NCBI GenBank assembly: GCA_001464585.1
Contig: LNFF01000040.1
Location: 71,267-135,266, forward strand
Length of the DNA stretch: 64,000 bases
From: Gammaproteobacteria bacterium Ga0077554
Lineage (GTDB): Bacteria > Pseudomonadota > Gammaproteobacteria > Ga0077554 > Ga007554
Direction: 5' to 3'
Shown one piece after another: positions 29,148-36,681 of this stretch (positions within the stretch are counted from its first letter, which is position 1; every line of letters starts with the position of its first letter). The position numbers and the translations under genes are program-made. The notes beneath the pieces are model-generated. The model was given only the letters and a program-made list of their open reading frames with translations. It did not search any database and was not told the origin of the DNA.

Positions 29148-29909
29148 TTATTCCTGCGAAGAACTGCCGTAATACTCCCGGATAAATTCATCCAGTAATT
29201 TTTTCTGCGCGGGATTTAATATCCCCGCTTCCAGCAAATCTGGCCGCCGCAGCCAGGTTCGCCCTAATGCCTGCTTTTGCCGCCAGCAGGCAATTGCCTG
29301 ATGGTCACCGCTGAGCAACACCTCCGGCACCCGCGCCCCATCAACTTCTTCGGGACGCGTGTAATGCGGATAATCAAGCAGTCCAAGGCCGTCCGCAAAT
29401 GAATCCTGCTGCGCGGAATCTTCGTGCCCCAATACGCCGGGCAACAACCGCGCTACCGCGTCGATCATCACCATCGCCGCCAACTCGCCACCGCTCAGCA
29501 CATAATCGCCGATCGACCATTCTTCGTCGATATCAGCCTGCAATACGCGCTCATCAACGCCTTCATAACGGCCGGCCACTAATATCATGCGCGGCACAGC
29601 CGCCAGTTCACGTACGCCCGCCTGATCAAGGCGCCGCCCTTGCGGTGACAGATAGATCACCCGCGCTGGCGTTGCGTCTGCGGCGGTCGCCGCACTTATT
29701 GCTTCGCGCAGTGGCTGCACTTGCATGACCATGCCGGGACCGCCACCGTAGGGGCGGTCATCGACGGTGCGGTGCCGGTCATGCGCGTAATCACGCACAT
29801 TCCACAGCCCCAGTTGCAACACGCCGCGCTGTATCGCGCGGCCTGTAACACCTTCCCTGATCAGCGCATCAAACATCGCTGGAAACAGTGTGACGACATC
29901 AACGCGCAT
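29148..29909 (-). CDS. trmD: tRNA (guanine-N1)-methyltransferase TrmD
   Basis: A 253-residue SPOUT methyltransferase making m1G37 in tRNAs. Motifs: [20 protein letters not shown] at the N-terminus, [13 protein letters not shown], the SAM knot region [17 protein letters not shown] and [13 protein letters not shown], then [18 protein letters not shown]. The frame remains open for 63 further codons upstream, but those are encoded by the dispersed repeat; the family start is the Met at 29909. No good Shine-Dalgarno is left before it, which is unusual for this operon. Confidence 0.95.
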   Translation of the reverse strand: MRVDVVTLFPAMFDALIREGVTGRAIQRGVLQLGLWNVRDYAHDRHRTVDDRPYGGGPGMVMQVQPLREAISAATAADATPARVIYLSPQGRRLDQAGVRELAAVPRMILVAGRYEGVDERVLQADIDEEWSIGDYVLSGGELAAMVMIDAVARLLPGVLGHEDSAQQDSFADGLGLLDYPHYTRPEEVDGARVPEVLLSGDHQAIACWRQKQALGRTWLRRPDLLEAGILNPAQKKLLDEFIREYYGSSSQE

Positions 29910-29920
29910 CACATGCACCC

Positions 29921-30066
29921 GACCGCCAAGGATGGCGGTCGCTTCCGGCATCCTGCCTCTGGCGACACTTGTGCGTCCCTGCACGGCGGAAGTGCCGAAA
30001 ACGCGCCGGGCAGGAAGCCCAAGTGCTGCGAGTGCAGGGAAGAGCGCCAGCGAAGGGTTCCACATG
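29921..30066. repeat. Composite palindromic repeat between rimM and trmD
   Basis: It begins with the hairpin GACCGCCAAGGATGGCGGTC, continues with CCGGCATCCTGCCTCTGGCG, CACTTGTGCGTCCCTGCACGG and ends with GCAGGGAAGAGCGCCAGCGAAGGGTTC, a module seen again at 55826 and 58938. It occupies most of the 192-bp gap between two genes that normally sit close together. Confidence 0.8.
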
Positions 30067-30101
30067 AGCAGCCAGGAGCAGCTTTTCGGTAAAAACAAAA
30101 A

Positions 30102-30680
30102 TCAATAATCTATGTCCCAGTCAACCCGCAGCACTTTGGCATCCAGATCAACACTGACGATCACACCATCAATAAAGGGGATCAGATGTTTTTTTCCAGA
30201 GGCGCCGCTCTCTTGCACCACCAACACATCATTCGCGCCCGTCTCCATAAGAGACTCTACCGTACCCAGCGGGGTGTTATCCACGCCCTGTACCTGCAAA
30301 CCGATCAGGTCGTTCCAGTAATACTCACCCTTGGAAGGCACGGGCAGTTGCGTGCGTGGAATGGCAATTTCTGCGCCCACCAGGGATCGCGCCGCTTCCG
30401 GGGTATCCCAGCCCTCAAGGCGGGCGACAATGCCTTTGCCCTGGGCGCGCCCATCTAACACAGTGACGGCGCGCCACGTCCCCTCTGGCGGTCGACCGGA
30501 AAGTTGCTCCTGCATTTCCAGCACTTCCGCCCTCCCTGGCGGTCGTATTTGCCAGGGGGCGTAGCCCAAAATATTTTCACGTGGCGCAGTATAAGAGTGG
30601 ATTTTCACCCAGCCGCGCACCCCGTAGATGCCAGAAATCTGCCCTAAAACAATCAAGTCGGAACTTTCTGCCGTGTCCAT
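30102..30680 (-). CDS. rimM: Ribosome maturation factor RimM with in-frame insertion
   Basis: A 192-residue protein: the N-terminal RimM barrel (LIVLGQISGIYGVRGWVKIHSYT), then GKGIVARLEGWDTPEAARSLVGAEIAIPR, then the PRC-barrel (EYYWNDLIGLQV; HLIPFIDGVIVSVDLDAKVLRVDWD). Between APWQI and TWRAVTVLDGR lies an extra stretch (about residues 50-68, with VLEMQEQLSGRPP) encoded by the dispersed repeat. RimM normally has only a short loop here. It assists 30S head maturation with ribosomal protein S19; the insert probably sits in a solvent-exposed loop. Confidence 0.95.
   Translation of the reverse strand: MDTAESSDLIVLGQISGIYGVRGWVKIHSYTAPRENILGYAPWQIRPPGRAEVLEMQEQLSGRPPEGTWRAVTVLDGRAQGKGIVARLEGWDTPEAARSLVGAEIAIPRTQLPVPSKGEYYWNDLIGLQVQGVDNTPLGTVESLMETGANDVLVVQESGASGKKHLIPFIDGVIVSVDLDAKVLRVDWDIDY
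30495..30545. repeat. 51-bp in-frame repeat inside rimM
   Basis: A 51-bp unit (17 codons) ending in TGGCGGTCG (30537-30545); the same nine bases stand just before it (30486-30494), like a target or end duplication. GTTGCTCCTGCATTTCCAGC and CTTCCGCCCTCCCTGGCGG match the copies at 28387 and 44432. Confidence 0.8.
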
Positions 30681-30737
30681 GATGTGCTATTGAGCGGGCA
30701 GGCGCGATACACCGCACCTCCTCACTTGCAGCAATGC

Positions 30738-30983
30738 TTACGCGGCTGCCTGTTGACCAAGCAACATCGCAACGCGATCAGAGGTTTGCGCACCTTTGCC
30801 AACCCAGTATTTGACGCGTTCACGGTCTACATTCAGCTTGACTTCGCCACCGGTGGCAATCGGGTTAAAAAACCCGATGCGCTCGATATAGCGACCATCG
30901 CGCGGGTTACGCGAGTCGGTGACAACAATATGATAAAACGGGCGTCTTTTTGCGCCGCCACGGGACAAACGAATGGTTACCAT
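30738..30983 (-). CDS. rpsP: Ribosomal protein bS16
   Basis: An 81-residue S16 ([53 protein letters not shown]). It is the first gene of the rpsP-rimM-trmD-rplS operon. The ATG at 30983 has AGGAAACAGG upstream. Confidence 0.97.
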   Translation of the reverse strand: MVTIRLSRGGAKRRPFYHIVVTDSRNPRDGRYIERIGFFNPIATGGEVKLNVDRERVKYWVGKGAQTSDRVAMLLGQQAAA

Positions 30984-31055
30984 TTATACCTGTTTCCTTT
31001 GAGTCAATGCTAATAATGAGGCGCCACCCGCCCTGTGTTGCGGACGGCAACGGTC

Positions 31056-31095
31056 GTTCACGGCATCCTGCCTCCCACGCCGTGCAGGGAAGGGC
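31056..31095. repeat. Palindromic repeat copy upstream of rpsP
   Basis: CACGGCATCCTGCCTCCCACG followed by CCGTGCAGGGAAGGGCGG is a short member of the CDS-embedded family. It lies in the gap between ffh and rpsP, upstream of the rpsP operon. Confidence 0.7.
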
Positions 31096-31179
31096 GGAAT
31101 AAAACAGGGTATTTTACGCGAATTGGCGGAAAATGGAAGGTTTCAATTGGAGCTTTAACCTAAAATGTGGAGCTTTAGC

Positions 31180-32526
31180 CTAAAAAGGCAGCTTTCCTTT
31201 CATGCCGCGCAGCATTTTGGCCATGCCGCCGCCTTTGCTGACCTGTTTCATGACGCGTTGCATCTGGTCAAACTGTTTGAGCAGGCGGTTGACATCTTGC
31301 ACCTGGGTGCCGGAGCCGGTGGCGATACGGCGCTTGCGTGAGCCTTTGATGACATCCGGAAAATGCCGTTCCTGGGGAGTCATGGAGTTGATAATGGCTT
31401 CGATGCGGCCAAAATCCTTGTCGCCCACCTGGTCTTTGACCTTTTGCGGGACGTTGGCCATGCCGGGCATTTTGTCCATGATGCTGGCCATGCCACCCAT
31501 TTTGCGCATTTGCTGGATCTGGCTGCGGAAGTCGTCGAGGTCGAAGCCTTTGCCTTTTTTCATCTTGCCGGCAAATTTTTCGGCTTCGGCGCGGTCGATG
31601 TTGCGTTCTACCTGCTCGACCAGGCTCAATACATCGCCCATGCCGAGAATGCGCGAGGCGATGCGGTCGGGATGGAAGGGTTCGAGGGCGGCGGTTTTTT
31701 CGCCCATGCCGATGAATTTGATGGGTTTGCCGGTGATGTGGCGAATCGACAGTGCCGCGCCGCCGCGTGCGTCGCCGTCCGCTTTGGTGAGCACCACGCC
31801 GGTGAGCGGCAGGGCGTCGTTAAACACTTTGGCGGTGTTGATGGCGTCCTGGCCGGTCATACTGTCGACCACGAACAGGGTTTCAGTGGGTTGCAGCGCA
31901 ACATGCAGGCGCTTGATTTCGTCCATCATCTGTTCGTCGATGTGCAGACGGCCAGCGGTGTCGATAATCACTACATCGATCATGCGTTTGCGGGCCTGGT
32001 CTACCGCGCCCAGGGCGATGGCGACCGGGTCTTGCGCAATGTCGCTGGGATAAAATACTGCGCCGACTTCTTTGGAGAGGGTTTCGAGCTGGTCGATAGC
32101 GGCGGGGCGGTAGATGTCGCAACTGGCAACCAGCACGCTCTTTTTGCGGCGTTCTTTGAGCAACCGCGCCAGCTTGGCGACGGTGGTGGTTTTACCGGAG
32201 CCTTGCAGCCCGGCCATGAGAATGATGGCGGGCGGCGGTACATTCAGGTCAAGGTCGGTGACACCGCCCATGATGGCGATCAGTTCATCATGCACCACTT
32301 TGACCAGCGCCTGGCCGGGCGTGAGGCTTTGCAGGACATCCTGGCCAACGGCGCGCTCACGCACCCGCTCGATGAAGTCGCGCACTACGGGCAGCGCGAC
32401 ATCGGCCTCCAGCAGCGCCATGCGCACCTCGCGCAGGGTGTCTTTGATATTGTCTTCAGAAAGCCGGCCCTGTCCACGCAGGCGCTGGATGACGCCATTG
32501 AGCCGCTCGGTAAGATTATTGAACAT
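31180..32526 (-). CDS. ffh: Signal recognition particle protein Ffh
   Basis: A 448-residue SRP54 homologue. It has the N domain (1-90), a GTPase G domain with AGLQGSGKTTTVAKLA, DTAGRLHID and TKADGDARGGAALS, and a methionine-rich M domain (LLKQFDQMQRVMKQVSKGGGMAKMLRGMKG). It binds signal peptides and 4.5S RNA to target membrane proteins. Near its 3' end GGAGCTTTAACCTAAAA is followed by a second near copy that includes the stop codon region, a small tandem duplication. Confidence 0.98.
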   Translation of the reverse strand: MFNNLTERLNGVIQRLRGQGRLSEDNIKDTLREVRMALLEADVALPVVRDFIERVRERAVGQDVLQSLTPGQALVKVVHDELIAIMGGVTDLDLNVPPPAIILMAGLQGSGKTTTVAKLARLLKERRKKSVLVASCDIYRPAAIDQLETLSKEVGAVFYPSDIAQDPVAIALGAVDQARKRMIDVVIIDTAGRLHIDEQMMDEIKRLHVALQPTETLFVVDSMTGQDAINTAKVFNDALPLTGVVLTKADGDARGGAALSIRHITGKPIKFIGMGEKTAALEPFHPDRIASRILGMGDVLSLVEQVERNIDRAEAEKFAGKMKKGKGFDLDDFRSQIQQMRKMGGMASIMDKMPGMANVPQKVKDQVGDKDFGRIEAIINSMTPQERHFPDVIKGSRKRRIATGSGTQVQDVNRLLKQFDQMQRVMKQVSKGGGMAKMLRGMKGKLPF

Positions 32527-32562
32527 GATGTGTACTTCTTATAGCAAAGAGACAGGCTTATT

Positions 32563-32741
32563 ATCCTAAAAACCGCAGTTAAACCGTAGCGAGAAGGGCT
32601 AAGATACTGAAGATGTGCGCGAAAGTCACGAAAATATTCCGCAGTCGTAGCACCGCTACGGCGAGGACAGATTTCGTGGATTTCGCGTGCAGATTCGGTA
32701 TCTTAGTCATTCGCAGTAGGTTTAACTGCGGTTTTTAGGAT
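32563..32741. repeat. 179-bp long palindromic element
   Basis: The outer 23 bp on each side (32563-32585 and 32719-32741) are perfect inverted repeats. The inner arms pair imperfectly (CTAAGATAC with GTATCTTAG; GCGAAAGTCACGAAA with TTTCGTGGATTTCGC), and the centre is a tight GTAGCACCGCTAC hairpin. It lies between the phosphodiesterase-like gene, whose stop it touches, and ffh. It has no coding capacity. It resembles a MITE. Confidence 0.88.
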
Positions 32742-33505
32742 TATAGCCGAATAACCTCACCGCCCCGCAAGGGATGCAAGCGTCGCCCCGGCATGGCGGC
32801 CTGGCATTCGGCAAAGATCAGGTCTTCGCTGCCGGGTTTGTTGTGGGTGATGTAAATCAGGGGGTCGTGGCGTAATTTTGCCATGTCCTGCGCCAATAAG
32901 GATGGGCAGTAGTGGCGCGCCATCTGGCTTAACGCGATACTTTCGTTGGGAAACGCGGCTTCGACGACCAGTGCGTCCAGCCCGGCGCGCGCGTTAAGCA
33001 CGTCCCAGAAGCTGTCGTTGCTGGTGGTGTCACCGCTGATGGCGATAGCGCCTGTCGGGCATTCTATGCGATACCCCACGCCGGGCACGGCATGGTTGAC
33101 AGGGATCATCTCCAGGGCGCGCTCACCCAGAGTGTAGATGTCGCCGGGAGCCATGATTTCATAGCGCAGCACGGGGTGGTCAGGATGCGGCAAGCGGGCG
33201 AAGTCGGGCCAGATGATCCAGTTGAAGATATGTTCCTGCAAGGCGCGCAGTGTGACGGCCTGGCCATGCACCACCAGCGGTTGCTGAATGCGCTCAAAGA
33301 TGCTGTCGAGCAACAGCGGTAAAAAGGCGATGTGATCCAGATGGGAATGGGTGATGAAAACATGGCGAATTTCGAGCATTTCATCCAGGCTCAACTCACC
33401 AACACCGCTGCCGGCATCAATCAGGATGTCGTGATCAATCAGCAGCGAAGTGGTTCGTAGCCCTTGCCCCACCCCGCCGCTTGCTCCTAACACGCGCAAA
33501 TTCAT
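32741..33505 (-). CDS. Metallo-beta-lactamase fold phosphodiesterase (class II cyclic nucleotide PDE-like)
   Basis: A 254-residue protein with the metal motif FITHSHLDHIAFLPLLLDS (HxHxDH), a conserved NHAVPGVGYRIE, AISGDTTSNDSFW and a late ITHNKPGSE. Overall it matches class II 3',5'-cyclic nucleotide phosphodiesterases (CpdP type). The start is well placed and the residue set is complete. The substrate may be cAMP or another phosphodiester (inference). Confidence 0.85.
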   Translation of the reverse strand: MNLRVLGASGGVGQGLRTTSLLIDHDILIDAGSGVGELSLDEMLEIRHVFITHSHLDHIAFLPLLLDSIFERIQQPLVVHGQAVTLRALQEHIFNWIIWPDFARLPHPDHPVLRYEIMAPGDIYTLGERALEMIPVNHAVPGVGYRIECPTGAIAISGDTTSNDSFWDVLNARAGLDALVVEAAFPNESIALSQMARHYCPSLLAQDMAKLRHDPLIYITHNKPGSEDLIFAECQAAMPGRRLHPLRGGEVIRL

Positions 33506-33742
33506 GTGCTCTATTCCGAATAGATCCCCAAATAATTCCCAGCGCCCCGGCGCTTACTATACCTGACGGCTCTGGAAATCCCCAAGTATCACTACATCGA
33601 CCGGTTGTAACGCGAACATGAGCCTTTTCAGGCATCTTAGCTATTCACCGCAGGGTTCACCGGCGTCTTTAGGTTCAATCACCCTTTCACTCAAAGGCAC
33701 AGATGTGCGATGATTCCGCTTGCTCACCACGACTCAGGACTT

Positions 33743-34549
33743 ATGAACACGATCATTATTGGTTTTATCGCCATCGCTCTTTATTGCGCAACCGGCTTTC
33801 TGCTGGCCTTTTCGCTGTATAAAAGGGGCCACTCGCCGGTAAGCCGGGGGCAACTCATTGCGCTGGGCATGACGGCGGCGCTGCTGCACGCCTTTGCGTT
33901 GCAAGAGGATCTGTTTACCAGTCAGGGGTTGAATCTGGGGTTTTTCAATGCCTTTTCGCTGTTTTCATGGCTTATGGCGCTGTTGGTGCTGGTGGCCGCG
34001 CTCAACAAACCGATTGAGAATCTGGGTATTATGGTGTTCCCCATGGCGGCGGTATCTATTGCCCTGGAGATGCTGTTTCCTTCGCAACATCTACTGCTGG
34101 AAAAGGCTCCGCCAGGTTTACAGGCGCATATCCTGATTTCCGTGCTGGCGTATAGTCTGCTGAGTATTGCAGCAGCGCAAGCCATTTTATTATGGGTGCA
34201 GGACCGGCAATTGCGCAGCAAACGGCCCGGCGGTTTTATCCGTGCCCTGCCGCCGTTACAGACCATGGAGACGCTGCTGTTTCAGTTGATTGGCGCGGGT
34301 TTTATCCTGCAAAGCTTATCGCTGATCAGTGGCGTGATCTTTCTGGAAAATATGTTTGCCCAACACCTGGTACACAAAACGGTGCTGTCGATTATTGCCT
34401 GGCTGGTGTTCGCGGTGCTGTTATGGGGACGCTGGCACTTTGGCTGGCGTGGGCGTACGGCTATCCGCTGGACATTAAGTGGAGCCGTGGCACTGATGTT
34501 GGCTTATTTTGGCAGCAAACTGGTGCTGGAGTTGGTGCTGCACCGTTAA
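33743..34549 (+). CDS. CcsA/YpjD-like cytochrome c assembly membrane protein
   Basis: A 268-residue membrane protein with about eight helices of the cytochrome c assembly (CcsA) superfamily. Landmarks: HILISVLAYSLLSIAAAQAILLWVQ and HKTVLSIIAWLVFAVLLWGRWHFGWRGRTAIRWTL. The Met at 33743 begins the first helix; the ATG at 33710 is an alternative. Placement next to ffh is conserved in Gammaproteobacteria. The role of YpjD is not settled. The gap before it (33506-33742) showed nothing I could call. Confidence 0.85.
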   Translation: MNTIIIGFIAIALYCATGFLLAFSLYKRGHSPVSRGQLIALGMTAALLHAFALQEDLFTSQGLNLGFFNAFSLFSWLMALLVLVAALNKPIENLGIMVFPMAAVSIALEMLFPSQHLLLEKAPPGLQAHILISVLAYSLLSIAAAQAILLWVQDRQLRSKRPGGFIRALPPLQTMETLLFQLIGAGFILQSLSLISGVIFLENMFAQHLVHKTVLSIIAWLVFAVLLWGRWHFGWRGRTAIRWTLSGAVALMLAYFGSKLVLELVLHR

Positions 34550-34558
34550 AAGCTCGCC

Positions 34559-35611
34559 TTAAATCACACCTTTCACGGTAGTGTTTTCGGATAGACACAA
34601 CTGGTTACGCCCGTTTTCCTTGGCTTTATACAAGGCTTCATCCGCCATTTCAATGAGCGCGGCAGGAATGCCGCCTTCGCGGGGCAAGGTGCTGGCTACG
34701 CCGAGGCTGATGGTGACATGCGGCGCGGTTTGGGAGTTGGCATGTTCTATATGCAATGCTTCCACGGCGTTACGCAACTTTCCGGCAATAATACCCGCAC
34801 CTTGTAAATCAGTATCGGGCAACACGACCACAAATTCTTCACCGCCGTAACGCGCCGCCACATCCGCCGCGCGCTTAAGCTCGCCATCCAGCGTGCGCGC
34901 CACCTGTTTGAGGCAGGCGTCACCCCCTTGATGACCATAGCTGTCGTTATACGCTTTGAAATGATCAATATCAATCAGGATCAATGCCAGTCTTTTACCA
35001 TCGCGGGCGGCACGCAACCATTCCTGCTCCAGATACTCATCGAAACGGCGCCGATTGGCAATGCCAGTAAGGCCATCCAGACTGGACAGACGTTGCAGAT
35101 CACTATTCTTTTTTTCAAGCTCGACCTGCAAATCGCGCAATTCGCGATAAGCCTCATCACGCTGCTGCTGCGCCAGATAACTGCGGGAATGCGCACGAAT
35201 GCGCGCCACCACTTCAAGCTGGTCAGGAAACTTGACCAGATAATCCGTGGCGCCTAATTTAAAAGCTTCCTGTTTGGTCCTGGCATCTTCCTTGCTCGAC
35301 AGCACCACTATCGGCGTGGTCTTGGTTATCGGGTTCACGCGGAAGAAACGCAACAGCACCAAACCATCCACATCAGGCATTACCAGATCCTGCAAAATAA
35401 CCGTGGGCCGAAATTCAATGGCTTCATTCATGGCGCGGGTAGGATCCATACAAAAACGCAATTCGATGTCAGGTTCACCTTCCACCATGCGCTTTAGCGC
35501 CTCACCTACAATGGCCTGGTCATCAATGAGCAACACCCGCGCCACGTCGATAGGCTCAGGCGCTGTGGCTTGCGCTGTAATTTGCATGGGCGATCTTCTC
35601 TCATTACTCAT
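34559..35611 (-). CDS. wspR: Response regulator diguanylate cyclase WspR
   Basis: A 350-residue REC-GGDEF protein. The receiver (about 20-140) has VLLIDD, phospho-acceptor context ILQDLVMPDVDG and VLSSKEDARTK; a coiled stalk follows (LRDLQVELEKKNSDLQRL); the GGDEF domain carries RYGGEEF and an I-site RAAD. The phrase SRSYLAQQQRDEAYRELR is very close to Pseudomonas WspR. It makes c-di-GMP when phosphorylated by WspE. The start overlaps the cheB-like stop (ATGA). Confidence 0.95.
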   Translation of the reverse strand: MSNERRSPMQITAQATAPEPIDVARVLLIDDQAIVGEALKRMVEGEPDIELRFCMDPTRAMNEAIEFRPTVILQDLVMPDVDGLVLLRFFRVNPITKTTPIVVLSSKEDARTKQEAFKLGATDYLVKFPDQLEVVARIRAHSRSYLAQQQRDEAYRELRDLQVELEKKNSDLQRLSSLDGLTGIANRRRFDEYLEQEWLRAARDGKRLALILIDIDHFKAYNDSYGHQGGDACLKQVARTLDGELKRAADVAARYGGEEFVVVLPDTDLQGAGIIAGKLRNAVEALHIEHANSQTAPHVTISLGVASTLPREGGIPAALIEMADEALYKAKENGRNQLCLSENTTVKGVI

Positions 35612-36681
35612 AGCGCATGCAACCTCGCGTCTTTAGTACCAACATTAATATCGGCAATACACTTAAAATGCTTGATCAGCGTGGGTGCGATATTGCCAAG
35701 GGGGAGTATCTCAATCGCCGCCTTGAGGTCGGCAGCCGCTTTGGGCATGCCATACACTATGCAACTTGCCTCGTCCTGGGCAATCGTGTGCGCGCCATGC
35801 TCGCGTAGCCGCAGTAGTCCCTGCGCGCCATCCCGCCCCATCCCCGTCAATAACGCGGCTGCCACCTGGCCTTTCCAGTGCTTGGCCACGCTCTCAAAAA
35901 AAACATCGACCGAAGGCCGGTACGCAAGCTCCGCCGGGGAATGTGTATAACCTAAATATTGATTAGAGTGCATCACCAGATGATTATTGGTGCCGGCCAG
36001 CAATACTGTGCCCACTTCGGGACAATCACCTTCTCTGGCGAGACGCACATTCAAGAGACATTGTTTATTCAACCACGTAGCCATCTCCCCTGCAAATTGC
36101 GCATCCACATGCTGAACAATGATTACGGGTGCAGGATAATCGGCGGGTAACCGGGATAATATTTGCGCCAGGGTTTGCGGCCCTCCTGTCGAAGAACCGA
36201 TAACCACTAACTTACCCCCTCCCCGCGCATTAATATCATTGGGCTGATTCATATACACCGAGCGGCCCGGAAGAGTAACTCGCGTCAGCTTCTCAATGGT
36301 TTTCAGCTTGGCCTGGAATGTTTCGCAGCCATCACAGACATAGATCTCAGACTGCGGATCAAGTATTGGTGTATTTACCGCATCCAACGCGCCCGCCCCC
36401 ATTGCTTCAAATACACGCGCAGATTGGCTATCTATGGACGTAGTCACAATCAAAATCGGACAGGGTGTTTTCGCCATGATCTGGCGCGTGGCTTCTACAC
36501 CGTCCATTCCGGGCATGAGCAAGTCCATCAAAATCAAGTCTGGCTTGTCTTCAGCGCAGCGTTGGATCGCCTCAACACCATCATGGGCTATCCACGCCAC
36601 CTGGTGAATCCCCATCGCCAGAACCCCACGGCGCAGGCTTTCTATCGCCAGTAACATATCATTAACAATCGCTATTCTCAT
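35608..36681 (-). CDS. wspF: Chemotaxis methylesterase WspF (CheB type)
   Basis: A 357-residue REC-methylesterase. The receiver has LILMDLLMPGMDGVEATRQI; the catalytic domain has VVIGSSTGGPQTL (Ser), VQHVDAQFAGEMA (His) and LLTGMGRDGAQGL (Asp). It demethylates the WspA receptor and so damps the pathway; loss of WspF gives wrinkly colonies in Pseudomonas. TAATG coupling with wspE upstream and ATGA with wspR downstream. Confidence 0.95.
   Translation of the reverse strand: MRIAIVNDMLLAIESLRRGVLAMGIHQVAWIAHDGVEAIQRCAEDKPDLILMDLLMPGMDGVEATRQIMAKTPCPILIVTTSIDSQSARVFEAMGAGALDAVNTPILDPQSEIYVCDGCETFQAKLKTIEKLTRVTLPGRSVYMNQPNDINARGGGKLVVIGSSTGGPQTLAQILSRLPADYPAPVIIVQHVDAQFAGEMATWLNKQCLLNVRLAREGDCPEVGTVLLAGTNNHLVMHSNQYLGYTHSPAELAYRPSVDVFFESVAKHWKGQVAAALLTGMGRDGAQGLLRLREHGAHTIAQDEASCIVYGMPKAAADLKAAIEILPLGNIAPTLIKHFKCIADINVGTKDARLHAL

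Noticed and set aside
29910-30098. Longer TrmD with 63 further residues
   Set aside because: These codons belong to the repeat, and TrmD families start at [12 protein letters not shown]. Kept only as a finding about the start context.
31363-32544. 393-codon plus-strand frame opposite ffh
   Set aside because: Antisense shadow of a highly conserved gene.
33506-33742. tRNA or small RNA in the divergent gap
   Set aside because: GGTTCAATC near 33671 is not part of a cloverleaf; no stem set could be drawn.
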